Source of the DNA: an uncultured euryarchaeote
Lineage (GTDB): Archaea > Thermoplasmatota > Poseidoniia > Poseidoniales > Poseidoniaceae
Length of the DNA: 17,072 nucleotides
NCBI GenBank assembly: GCA_937897365.1
Contig: CALCOP010000211.1
Location: 1 to 17,072, forward strand
Reading direction: 5' to 3'
In this document: one piece after another, positions 7,551 through 14,456 of the stretch
How the letters are laid out: each line of letters opens with the position of its first letter
Position numbering within the stretch: the first letter of the stretch is position 1
Translations under genes and position numbers: made by a program
Notes under the pieces: model-generated
Seen by the model: the letters and a program-made list of their open reading frames with translations, nothing else
Databases searched by the model: none
Told to the model about the DNA's origin: nothing

Positions 7551-7840
7551 GTGGAAGAAGGCGAGAGCTGTACCCCGACGCGTAACGGCCCTTTTCATCG
7601 CAAAGCTCGAGGGCCTGACCCAGCGTCAGGGTTTGCTGTCCAGAAGGTTGGTTGTCTCGTGTTCATTCTGTCGTCGCACGAGGACCCATTACCTACCGGT
7701 TGGTTTACCGCTTTGCACCGAAGGTCATTCCCCGAAGGGTCACTTCAGTCTTCGATAGCGGACCGTACCATTGGTATCAGACTTCACAGCAATTTTCACA
7801 GTAGCTCTGCCAGATGTTGCGGGTACGGCGTTTCTTCCAC
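7551..7840 (-). ncRNA. Large structured non-coding RNA, class not identified
   Basis: The 390 bp between 7478 and 7867 hold no credible protein gene but a dense set of complementary segments. Minus-strand pairings: closing stem GUGGAAGAA 7840-7832 with 7559-7551; GUACCC 7826-7821 with 7575-7570; GGCAGAGCU 7811-7803 with 7569-7560 (one bulge), which crosses the previous stem as a pseudoknot; UUGCUGU 7792-7786 with 7639-7633; AGUCUGAUA 7783-7775 with 7757-7747; C(UUCG)G hairpins at 7739-7730 and 7725-7717; GCAAAGC 7716-7710 with 7606-7600, the latter in the loop of hairpin 7615-7610/7592-7587; and hairpins 7682-7677/7661-7656 and 7630-7625/7619-7614. The UUCG tetraloops favour the minus strand. 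The topology recalls RNase P RNA, and a GCGGUAAACC segment is like one of its conserved blocks, but its P4 core motifs (GGAAGUC..., ACAGAAC...GGCUUA) are not convincingly present. SRP's GGAAGG-AGCAG motif is absent. Confidence 0.62.
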
Positions 7841-7867
7841 CGGTCGACCCCTTTTCAAATCATCGAA

Positions 7868-10387
7868 TCATTCTAATTTTGAAGCGAACGAACGAGCATA
7901 CAGTAAAGCGCCAACTTCTGGTTCACCTTGTTTGAGCACATCTAAACTCATTGCAGGCCAAGTTTCTACAGGGCGTGCAAGCCATCCGACCAGTGGATGT
8001 GTTCTCCCGTAATGCACGGGTTCTTGTCGATCGACAGTTGCTAACATGTCATATACGTCGAGTAGAGCCGGTTTTCCTTCACCGTCCTCAATCAAAAGTA
8101 TGTGCAATACATCATCCAAACTCAATCTTCCAGACGGATAAGAAATTGGCCATGCAGGCAGACCGCCTCTTTCGCCAGAAGGCCGAGTTAACATAGCCGG
8201 CCAAGGCAACGGATTCTTTGCAAGCCACCTTCGCCCTGATGTCGATGAGAGTTGAATTTGTAACCATTCACTCGCCCATGCCCGCCACCATGAGCAGGGT
8301 AATTTGGACATGATTCGACGAAGGAAATCAGGAGCGAGAGGTTCATTGGTTTCCATAGCTTTGAGCAACGCCCCCCAAAGATAGAACACAGAATCGTTTG
8401 GGTGCACCTTCGCTGCTACTTTACACTTGATGAGGCATTCTTCAACATAATTGGAAAGCGGCATTCCAAGTGGGAACAGCGATTCAAGTACTTGTTCGGA
8501 AAGGCGTGGAGCATCAACCCAAAGCGAACATGCCCGTAGTAACATTGGATTGAATTCTTCAGGTAACTGACTGGTAGAAAGTAGCACTGCAGTCGACATC
8601 CATGGGCCGAGAGATTCATCATCAAAGAAGTAGTCATAACGAACAATTGACTCAATGTTTTTTGTAAAACGTTGACGAACCTTTTCCAATGCTTCAATGC
8701 TCCAATACGATGATCCTTTGGGCATGGCACTAATCAATGTCGCAGTTTCACACTTTTCAATTGGTAATAAATCAGCCCAACCAGTCGGTAAAATGGTTCG
8801 TAACCTTATCCATCTTGATGTTCGATGCTCGAGGGGTGTTGCAATCCATGCAGCCAATGGATATGCGCTTTCATTCAAGTTTGCCCAGCTTTCATCACCA
8901 TGTGGATAATTCGAGAGTGCGAACCATATTTTCTTTTGGCGCTCGACATCCTGTTCCACTTCAGTAAAAATTTCTCTCGCAAAACCCTCCTCTCCTTTCC
9001 ATGATTCTAACAGTTCAAGAGCGGTTGCAGGTATCTCTTCATGCACATTCTGTTGTGAAACTGAATCAGATGATTGGAGTAAAGTGAGGGGGATATTTTT
9101 CCCACGACCAAGACGAATATCAGCTTCAAGCAATTTTTTCCGAGTCCGTAGAACAGACGTTGCAGAAGCGAGCGGAGTATAATCGCCGCTGGATGTGATA
9201 AGAATCCTACAGCGGCCTGATGAGAGGATGCGTTCAAGAATCCGCTGATTTTCATCGACAGCGTAAGGCCATTCTACAACGCATTCAGCAGTTGTCTTTT
9301 GGAAATACCATTCAAACAAGGCAATGGCGCCAGCATTCGAGATTCCTGAGAGATTGAAATTGCTTAACGTATCACCATCCTTCCATTCGATAACACCAAA
9401 ATCAGCGAGTAATTGTCGTTGAACTGCGATAGAGGGAGCGCTGATTCCCTTGGACAGAAAAGCTCGAAGATTTTCCTGTTTCTGTACAATCTTCTCTTGG
9501 CTTAAACGAGGATGTCGCATCCGCAGCCAGTAGAAAAGAACACCATACGGTAAATGGCGGGTTGAGGTTTGTTGCGGGCGCTCTTCGAATACGAATGCAT
9601 TTTTGCGTAGTGCATTCATTGCCATGGTTCGATTGACTTGGAGTGTAAGGTGTGCATGCACTCCAATTTGTGGAGAGAGTTGAATTGCAGTACCGCTTGC
9701 AGTTCCGAGCATATGTTTTCCTTGCAGAAGTGAATCTGGCAATTGGGGAGGAGTTTCTGACTCAATATACCAAGTGCCGGGGCTAAGCAACCATTCGCGA
9801 CTTGAATCGAGTAAAGTTGCATGAACTATTCCGATTCTGTCAATCTCTCCGGACCAGTCTCCGAGCGTGCCCCTCATACTTTGTTGAGCGGGGGGATTTG
9901 TTGGTTCAAAATCAGAAAGCGAATACCATCGGATCGCCTCGTCCCGTTGAACCGCCCAACGCCCCCCTTTCCTTCCATTGGAAAAAGGCTGTACGTCGGA
10001 TTGATTCGATATGCCCCTATGTGGTAGAGGCAGGAGTCGAGAATTCGGATTTTTTACATAACCAAGTAAGAGATGAGGCCCGTCTTGGCTGAGCACGACA
10101 GCATCAGCTTGTGTTGGTATTTGGGTGATGAGTGAACGTGCGCGAGCAACTGCGTCTTGAGTTAAACGTCGTCTACCTGCTTCATTGAGCCTATGGATCG
10201 CACCACGGATGCTCCCCTGTTCGTCCCTGCTCACTTCGTTTCGTTCGCGAAGTTGCCGTAATGCAAGTGAGGCATGTGGCATTCTTAGTTCGAGAGACTC
10301 TGCAATCTCTGAAACCGTGCCACCTCCATCCAAAAGCCAGTTAAGAACGCGACGCTGGTGACCGCTTCGAATTCTTTCTCCTGACAT
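7868..10387 (-). CDS. Large winged-helix protein of unknown function
   Basis: An 839-residue protein I cannot assign. Residues about 8-60 form a MarR/ArsR-like winged helix: HQRRVLNWLLDGGGTVSEIA, then SLALRQLRERNEVSRDE, where the second segment would be the recognition helix and wing. The remaining 780 residues are soluble, Trp-rich, without transmembrane segments, nuclease, ATPase or kinase motifs that I can see. ATG 10387 is chosen over ATG 10411: AAGGTG sits seven bases before it, and a TATA-like TTTATGAATA at 10430-10421 predicts transcription starting near 10400, inside the longer version. The gene is divergent from a small winged-helix gene and shares with it a region of TAGTTACA repeats, which suggests autoregulation. 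The structured RNA begins 28 bases after its stop. A lineage-specific regulator is a reasonable guess only. Confidence 0.8.
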   Translation of the reverse strand: MSGERIRSGHQRRVLNWLLDGGGTVSEIAESLELRMPHASLALRQLRERNEVSRDEQGSIRGAIHRLNEAGRRRLTQDAVARARSLITQIPTQADAVVLSQDGPHLLLGYVKNPNSRLLPLPHRGISNQSDVQPFSNGRKGGRWAVQRDEAIRWYSLSDFEPTNPPAQQSMRGTLGDWSGEIDRIGIVHATLLDSSREWLLSPGTWYIESETPPQLPDSLLQGKHMLGTASGTAIQLSPQIGVHAHLTLQVNRTMAMNALRKNAFVFEERPQQTSTRHLPYGVLFYWLRMRHPRLSQEKIVQKQENLRAFLSKGISAPSIAVQRQLLADFGVIEWKDGDTLSNFNLSGISNAGAIALFEWYFQKTTAECVVEWPYAVDENQRILERILSSGRCRILITSSGDYTPLASATSVLRTRKKLLEADIRLGRGKNIPLTLLQSSDSVSQQNVHEEIPATALELLESWKGEEGFAREIFTEVEQDVERQKKIWFALSNYPHGDESWANLNESAYPLAAWIATPLEHRTSRWIRLRTILPTGWADLLPIEKCETATLISAMPKGSSYWSIEALEKVRQRFTKNIESIVRYDYFFDDESLGPWMSTAVLLSTSQLPEEFNPMLLRACSLWVDAPRLSEQVLESLFPLGMPLSNYVEECLIKCKVAAKVHPNDSVFYLWGALLKAMETNEPLAPDFLRRIMSKLPCSWWRAWASEWLQIQLSSTSGRRWLAKNPLPWPAMLTRPSGERGGLPAWPISYPSGRLSLDDVLHILLIEDGEGKPALLDVYDMLATVDRQEPVHYGRTHPLVGWLARPVETWPAMSLDVLKQGEPEVGALLYARSFASKLE

Positions 10388-10420
10388 CAAAAGACACCTT
10401 GTTCTTTGCACATAGCCGCT

Positions 10421-10430
10421 TATTCATAAA
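10421..10430 (-). promoter_or_regulatory. TATA box for the large winged-helix gene
   Basis: Read on the minus strand this is TTTATGAATA. Transcription would begin about 25 bases on, near 10400, giving a leader of roughly a dozen bases with AAGGTG before ATG 10387. Confidence 0.45.
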
Positions 10431-10452
10431 TCTTTCATCATTTTGCACTATT

Positions 10453-10557
10453 TAGTTACAATTAGTTACACATTTCCACTGGAGAAAGTTTCTTTTTACT
10501 TACATTCCCATTTTCAGGTGTGAAAAAAACACTCATTTTGTGTATCAAATGTAACTA
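10453..10557. promoter_or_regulatory. Repeated TAGTTACA boxes in a divergent promoter region
   Basis: TAGTTACA occurs at 10453-10460 and 10463-10470, exactly 10 bp apart, and inverted as TGTAACTA at 10550-10557. A one-mismatch copy TACTTACA lies at 10496-10503. Same-face spacing of the direct pair is typical of operators. The sites lie between the two divergent winged-helix genes (10412-10660), so either product could bind them. The rest of this 249-bp gap is AT-rich with a GTGTGAAAAAAACAC inverted repeat (about 10519-10533); no further gene is seen. Confidence 0.45.
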
Positions 10558-10580
10558 TCAACCAAAACATACGGCAAGGG

Positions 10581-10588
10581 TTATATGA
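10581..10588 (+). promoter_or_regulatory. TATA box for the small winged-helix gene
   Basis: TTATATGA in the context AAGGGTTATATGAGC. Initiation about 25 bases downstream (near 10610) would give a leader of about 50 bases that begins with the hairpin at 10613-10639. Confidence 0.5.
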
Positions 10589-10612
10589 GCACCCTCGGTC
10601 ATCTGTCTTAGT

Positions 10613-10639
10613 GGCCCAACTCCCTAACGGGATTCGGCC
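10613..10639 (+). promoter_or_regulatory. Leader hairpin of the small winged-helix mRNA
   Basis: GGCC (10613-10616) pairs with GGCC (10636-10639), and TCCC (10621-10624) with GGGA (10629-10632) around a TAAC loop. It sits just before an AGGAGG (10647-10652) that is eight bases from the ATG. A similar TAACGGGA core recurs before the next gene. Confidence 0.35.
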
Positions 10640-10660
10640 TCATGACAGGAGGAATAACAC

Positions 10661-10990
10661 ATGAAAACAACCAGAATCAGAGAGAAAATCAAGAAATTCT
10701 TAGGAGATAGGCCACGTAATACCGCAGAGATTTTGGAGCACATCAACAGTACCATGCGTCACGGAACCACAAGTCAACAACTCGGTAACGTTCTTTCAAA
10801 GGACAAAGACATCGTCAAAGTCGGATACATCAAGCGATCTGGTATTCTTTCTGGAGGCTATGATATCTGCGAATGGGCTACTCGAAACTGGGTTTCTTCA
10901 AACTGCCCTGGATGGCAAGAAGGAACACCAATCATCATTGATAACGATGGCAACGTCACTACCGGTGCAAACAACAATCGTAGTCTTTGA
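10661..10990 (+). CDS. Small winged-helix DNA-binding protein
   Basis: A 109-residue basic protein. Residues 4-60 fit a winged helix: IREKIKKFLGD, then TAEILEHIN, then TTSQQLGNVLSKDKDIVKVG, the last resembling a recognition helix leading into a wing. Residues 61-109 (YDICEWATRNWV, then a polar tail rich in Asn and Gly) are unlike a catalytic domain. The gene has its own TATA-like box and one of the best Shine-Dalgarno sequences in the window (AGGAGG at 10647-10652), so it is probably well expressed. It could regulate itself, the divergent large winged-helix gene, or the hydrolase that follows 82 bp downstream. I do not recognise a named family, and no target can be deduced. Confidence 0.75.
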   Translation: MKTTRIREKIKKFLGDRPRNTAEILEHINSTMRHGTTSQQLGNVLSKDKDIVKVGYIKRSGILSGGYDICEWATRNWVSSNCPGWQEGTPIIIDNDGNVTTGANNNRSL

Positions 10991-11011
10991 AGATTTGACT
11001 TCTCAAGTTTG

Positions 11012-11072
11012 CTCACCGAAGGCCATCCCCTCTTAACGGGAGATTCAATAAGGGGGAGCATTTGGAGCCTCC
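11012..11072 (+). promoter_or_regulatory. Structured leader before the SAH hydrolase gene
   Basis: This stretch can fold in alternative ways: CCC/GGG around CTCTTAAC, CCCCT with AGGGGG (about 11028 and 11051), and GGAG with CTCC just before the start codon. Its CACC..GG.CATC and TAACGGGA words also occur, in the same order, in the leader of the upstream gene. No TATA box is clear, so it may be an internal element of a two-gene transcript. Confidence 0.25.
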
Positions 11073-12347
11073 ATGGATAACTTGGATAAGACTGAGAACT
11101 ATACCGTCCGCGACATAGGTTTAGCCGAACAAGGTGCGCTTCTTGTCGACTGGGCACGAGCACGAATGCCTGTTATGGCTAAGATTAAGGAAGAAGCTGA
11201 GCGCACCAAACCACTTGCTGGAATGCGCGTTGCGGGATGCCTTCACGTCACCAAAGAAACAGCAGTCCTCATCGAAACAATTCGAGCAGCAGGTGCCGAA
11301 ATATCCTGGTCTGGATGCAACCCTCTTTCAACACAAGATGATGTCGCCGCTTGGCTCGCCTCTGAAGGTTATTCTGTTCACGCTTGGCACGGTCAATCGA
11401 ACGATGACTTCTATTGGTGCATCGATCGCACGCTTGAATTCAAACCGACACTCACTCTTGATGACGGCGCTGATTTAATCGTACGAGTTCATGGCGAAAA
11501 ATCCGAGTATGCTGCAGGCGTCATTGGTGGAACTGAGGAAACAACCACTGGAGTTCACAGACTTCGTGCAATGGCCGCTGCTGGCGACCTCCGTTATCCA
11601 GTTCTTGCGGTAAACGATGCGGTCACGAAATGGGACTTTGACAATGTTTACGGTACAGGTCAATCAACAATCGATGGTATTCTACGGGCAACCTCAGTTT
11701 TGGTTGCTGGTAAGACATTCGTCGTTGCAGGATACGGCCACTGCGGAAGCGGATTGGCAATGCGTGCTCGTGGAATGGGTGCCAATGTCATTATTACAGA
11801 AGTAGACCCACTTCCTGCTCTACGAGCCGTGATGGAAGGTTTCAGCGTCATGACCATGGATGAAGCTGCGAAAGTCGGCGATATTTTCTGCACTGCTACT
11901 GGAATGGAAGACGTCATTTTTGGCCCTCATTTTGATTCGATGAAAGACGGAGCAATTATTTCCAATACAGGACACTATGACTGTGAAATCAAGATTACTG
12001 ACCTTGAAGAACGAGCGGTTTCGGTTCGAACAATCCGTGCAAATAATGAGGAATTCCTCATGCCTGATGGTCGACGAATTTTCCTTCTTGCACGAGGGCG
12101 CCTCGTCAACCTTGCTGCTGCTGAGGGCCACCCATCTGAAGTGATGGATATGTCCTTTGCAAACCAATTCCTTTCCCTTTGCCGATTGGCAAAAGAAGGC
12201 ACTTCAATGGGCAAGGAAGTCTACGACATCACAAAAGAGCAAGATCAGGATTTGGCTTCTACCAAACTTGAGACACTTGGTTTCAGTATTGATGTCCTCA
12301 CAGATGCACAGCTCGCATACCTTGATGACTACACTGTCGGAACATGA
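11073..12347 (+). CDS. ahcY: S-adenosylhomocysteine hydrolase
   Basis: A 424-residue adenosylhomocysteinase that reversibly splits S-adenosylhomocysteine (or, as shown in some methanogens, S-inosylhomocysteine) to homocysteine, relieving product inhibition of methyltransferases. Family motifs: GCLHVTKETAVLIETI (55-70), CNPLSTQDD (82-90), DDGAD (130-134), GGTEETTTG (152-160), NDAVTKWDFDN (181-191) with the catalytic Lys and Asp, the NAD-binding GYGHCGSG (220-227) and NTGHYDCEI (298-306). It lacks the long C-terminal NAD-contacting tail (K-x-D-x-Y-R-Y) of eukaryotic and many bacterial enzymes, as is common in archaea. The NAD loop differs from the usual GYGxVGKG. Start at 11073 is supported by GGAG five bases upstream. 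It probably cooperates with the window's methyltransferase only in the general sense of methyl-cycle turnover. Confidence 0.95.
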   Translation: MDNLDKTENYTVRDIGLAEQGALLVDWARARMPVMAKIKEEAERTKPLAGMRVAGCLHVTKETAVLIETIRAAGAEISWSGCNPLSTQDDVAAWLASEGYSVHAWHGQSNDDFYWCIDRTLEFKPTLTLDDGADLIVRVHGEKSEYAAGVIGGTEETTTGVHRLRAMAAAGDLRYPVLAVNDAVTKWDFDNVYGTGQSTIDGILRATSVLVAGKTFVVAGYGHCGSGLAMRARGMGANVIITEVDPLPALRAVMEGFSVMTMDEAAKVGDIFCTATGMEDVIFGPHFDSMKDGAIISNTGHYDCEIKITDLEERAVSVRTIRANNEEFLMPDGRRIFLLARGRLVNLAAAEGHPSEVMDMSFANQFLSLCRLAKEGTSMGKEVYDITKEQDQDLASTKLETLGFSIDVLTDAQLAYLDDYTVGT

Positions 12348-12350
12348 GCA

Positions 12351-12390
12351 TTCACTATCTTACCAGTGAAATCAAGAGATATTGCTTGAT
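12351..12390. terminator. Two adjacent hairpins between convergent genes
   Basis: Two inverted repeats lie back to back: TTCACT (12351-12356) with AGTGAA (12365-12370), and ATCAAG (12371-12376) with CTTGAT (12385-12390), each with an 8-base loop. They fill the gap between the convergent hydrolase and DUF4149-like genes, so a two-way terminator is likely. Confidence 0.5.
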
Positions 12391-12770
12391 CACACAAAGA
12401 TGTAGCCAATGTTTGCTAAAAGGATGATTACTGTAAGAGATACGCTTACTTTATGCAGTATTTTGAAGAGTTTTTGATTTCCTTCGTCTGTAGCTCGATT
12501 TGTTGCTGGGATTATGAGGTAGCATGTAAGTGCAAACAAGGTTGTAGCTCCAGCAATTACGTAATGGACTACACTTGGATGGTCATCAAAATACACCGTG
12601 ACTAATGTGGCGGCACCAAATACGGTGAGCCACATGAAAAACTTCGGCCAAAGAGCGCGTATGACAGTGCCGAAGTCCTTGATATCTAATTTTTTGAAAA
12701 GGGTAGGTGCAACGATGGCAGTCTGTAAAAGAATAAAGCCGACAATCATTCCCGGGAAGTAGTAGTGCAT
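12390..12770 (-). CDS. DUF4149/TMEM205-like four-helix membrane protein
   Basis: A 126-residue integral membrane protein with hydrophobic segments at about 4-21, 42-62, 68-88 and 107-126. The pattern of a proximal APTLFK loop, the central WPKFFMW and the NRATDEG loop before the last helix resembles small DUF4149-type proteins, whose function is unknown. A TTTTTATG on the minus strand (12799-12792) lies about 27 bases before the start, which suggests a leaderless mRNA from its own promoter rather than strict co-transcription with the aldolase gene upstream. Confidence 0.7.
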   Translation of the reverse strand: MHYYFPGMIVGFILLQTAIVAPTLFKKLDIKDFGTVIRALWPKFFMWLTVFGAATLVTVYFDDHPSVVHYVIAGATTLFALTCYLIIPATNRATDEGNQKLFKILHKVSVSLTVIILLANIGYIFV

Positions 12771-12791
12771 GCTTCACCCAAGTGAAACCGG

Positions 12792-12799
12792 CATAAAAA
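12792..12799 (-). promoter_or_regulatory. TATA-like box for the DUF4149-like gene
   Basis: TTTTTATG on the minus strand sits at the distance expected for transcription to begin at or beside ATG 12770. A small hairpin TTCAC-CCAA-GTGAA (12773-12786) lies between the two. Confidence 0.35.
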
Positions 12800-12829
12800 T
12801 TAGGCCACCCTTAACTCCGATATGAAATC

Positions 12830-13753
12830 TTAATTTCCATTAAAGATTGACATTGCTTGTTCGACAGAAGCGCCTTCGCAGATAATGGCATGACAAGCCG
12901 CAGTCATGCGAACAGCAGCTTCAGTGTCGCGTTGGTGAATGTTACGTCCGGTCGCAGCCCCCATACAATTTCCGACCGTCATCTGTTCATGGAGTCGTTG
13001 TAAAAATTCATCAGCGGGGAGTGAACCTCCTCCGGAGCAGATTATTCCACATCGGCCAGCCGCTTCTGCAGCTACAGCAAGAGATTCAGGTTGTGTCATA
13101 CCATCAAAGGCCGATGGATAATTGACCTTAGCAAAATCAGCACCAATGCATGCGGCAACACCTGCTGCACCAGAGATCAATTGAGGGTCCTTTTCATCAG
13201 CCACAGCTTTCCCTCGCGGATACATCCAGACTACAGCTATCATTCCAAGTTCATGGGCCTGTCGAATGAATTGAGCGGCCTCAGAAAGCATTTCGTGTTC
13301 AAATTCACTGCCAATGTAAATCGTGTAGCCAATTCCAACAACGTTGATTCCGTTATGGGTGAGAGCCATGACATCGTCCATATCCCACATAGCTTGAGAA
13401 ATAGGGTCTCTTTGGTTTGTTTTTACCATATGTGATTTCGAGTTTAACTTGACCAGGTAAGGCAGGTCTGGATAATCACGTGCATAGTGAGAAATGAGAC
13501 CAAGTTGGCCTGCAAGAACACCGATTGTACCTGCGTCATGGCAACGTTGCCCGATTTCAAAAAGGTGTCCTGGATCGTTCGATGTTGCCGGTATTCCAGC
13601 TCCATAAAAATCATCATTCAAATGTTCGATTTTTTGATCGCAGGCAAAGAGATTCATTTTACCTGTTCCAGCAGTCGCTGCATCCATGTTCTGGATATAC
13701 GTTTCAATCAAATCATTGGGGACATCTGCTGGGACATTGTACTTCGACATCAT
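12830..13753 (-). CDS. Class I fructose-bisphosphate aldolase, archaeal type
   Basis: A 307-residue DhnA/FbaB-type aldolase that interconverts fructose 1,6-bisphosphate with dihydroxyacetone phosphate and glyceraldehyde 3-phosphate in central carbon metabolism, in the cytosol. Landmarks along the TIM barrel: ACDQKIEH (37-44), KLNSKSHM (102-109), MYPRGKA (177-183), the Schiff-base Lys in ADFAKVNYP (K209), the phosphate-binding CSGGGS (239-244) and AATGRNI (266-272). Two ATG codons are tandem (13753 and 13750) and the AGGTGAG directly before the first is better spaced for the second, so the true start may be 13750. The closely related 2-amino-3,7-dideoxy-D-threo-hept-6-ulosonate synthase (archaeal shikimate route) shares this fold, so the exact substrate is not certain. 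A methyltransferase gene lies 63 bp upstream on the same strand. Confidence 0.88.
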   Translation of the reverse strand: MMSKYNVPADVPNDLIETYIQNMDAATAGTGKMNLFACDQKIEHLNDDFYGAGIPATSNDPGHLFEIGQRCHDAGTIGVLAGQLGLISHYARDYPDLPYLVKLNSKSHMVKTNQRDPISQAMWDMDDVMALTHNGINVVGIGYTIYIGSEFEHEMLSEAAQFIRQAHELGMIAVVWMYPRGKAVADEKDPQLISGAAGVAACIGADFAKVNYPSAFDGMTQPESLAVAAEAAGRCGIICSGGGSLPADEFLQRLHEQMTVGNCMGAATGRNIHQRDTEAAVRMTAACHAIICEGASVEQAMSIFNGN

Positions 13754-13816
13754 CTCACCTTTACTTGGGCGAAACGCGATGAGGACTTCAAGACTACGGC
13801 TTTGAACTCTGTAACT

Positions 13817-14452
13817 TCAGTGTCGTTTTAACATAAAAACCGAGAGACTGCAACGACTCAATTCACTGTCTTCCTCTTCCTTCAAATCTGTGAATTGCAG
13901 GCGTTCAATATCAAAAAATGGCTCAAAAAAGAGTTCTACATCTTCATCGGAAAGTGCGAATGGTGGCCCTTTCATCTCCTCTTTTGGGTAGTCGAAAGTT
14001 ACCATCAAACCCTTTGCTCCGGGAAGCGTGAGGTCTCGCAGTTGCTCGACATATTGCTTTCGCATTGATGGAGGCAACGCAACCAATGCTGCTCGGTCAT
14101 ACCATGCAGAGAACGGTGCATCATCCGGTTGAACTTTGAAGAAATCAGCCAGATACATGTTGATGTTTTCAGCGCTAAACTTTTCTCCAAATTTTCGAAC
14201 GGTCTTCTGAGGTGTTCTCGACCAATCATCAAAGAACTCCGTGACTGCTTTCTCTACAAATTCTACACCATTGACAATATGGCCTTGTTGAGCAAGCCAG
14301 TGCATGTCGAGAGATTTACCGCACAGTGGAACCAATACGTGGGTCGACGGGTCCAATTGAAGTTTCGACCAATGGTCAGTTAATGCGGGGTTTGTTAAAG
14401 AGCGGTGAAAACCAATACGCCCTTCAGCCCAACGTTGATGCCAGATTGACAT
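13817..14452 (-). CDS. tpm: TPMT-family S-adenosylmethionine-dependent methyltransferase
   Basis: A 211-residue class I methyltransferase of the bacterial thiopurine S-methyltransferase type, which methylates thiols and, in bacteria, selenium and tellurium compounds to volatile forms. Diagnostic segments: WHQRWAEGRIGFH (4-16), the AdoMet loop VLVPLCGKSLDMHWLA (39-54), GVEF with the ribose-binding Glu (62-65), the ADFF strand and YDRAALVALPPSMR, followed by LMVTFDYP. Length matches bacterial TPMT (about 215 residues). The family is mostly bacterial, so transfer into the archaeal lineage is likely. ATG 14452 is four bases after the enoyl-CoA hydratase stop, implying translational coupling and one operon with the lipid-related genes upstream. 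The natural substrate here is unknown. Confidence 0.9.
   Translation of the reverse strand: MSIWHQRWAEGRIGFHRSLTNPALTDHWSKLQLDPSTHVLVPLCGKSLDMHWLAQQGHIVNGVEFVEKAVTEFFDDWSRTPQKTVRKFGEKFSAENINMYLADFFKVQPDDAPFSAWYDRAALVALPPSMRKQYVEQLRDLTLPGAKGLMVTFDYPKEEMKGPPFALSDEDVELFFEPFFDIERLQFTDLKEEEDSELSRCSLSVFMLKRH
13832..13839 (-). promoter_or_regulatory. Possible TATA box for the aldolase gene
   Basis: TTTTTATG read on the minus strand, the same word as before the DUF4149-like gene, lies inside the last codons of the methyltransferase gene. It would start transcription near 13808, leaving a leader of about 55 bases. This is moderate evidence only. Confidence 0.3.
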
Positions 14453-14456
14453 TCAA

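Noticed and set aside
7551..7840. Calling the structured RNA RNase P RNA or SRP RNA outright
   Set aside because: A GCGGUAAACC segment and the overall topology hint at RNase P, but the conserved P4 strands do not fit, and the only ACAGAA lies in a local hairpin loop. The SRP helix 8 motif (GGAAGG..AGCAG) is absent on both strands.
7476..8012. A 178-codon plus-strand frame across the RNA region
   Set aside because: Its translation has no recognisable domain and is rich in Ser, Arg and Cys; it begins inside coaD territory and ends inside the large winged-helix gene. The stem-forming pattern explains the region better.
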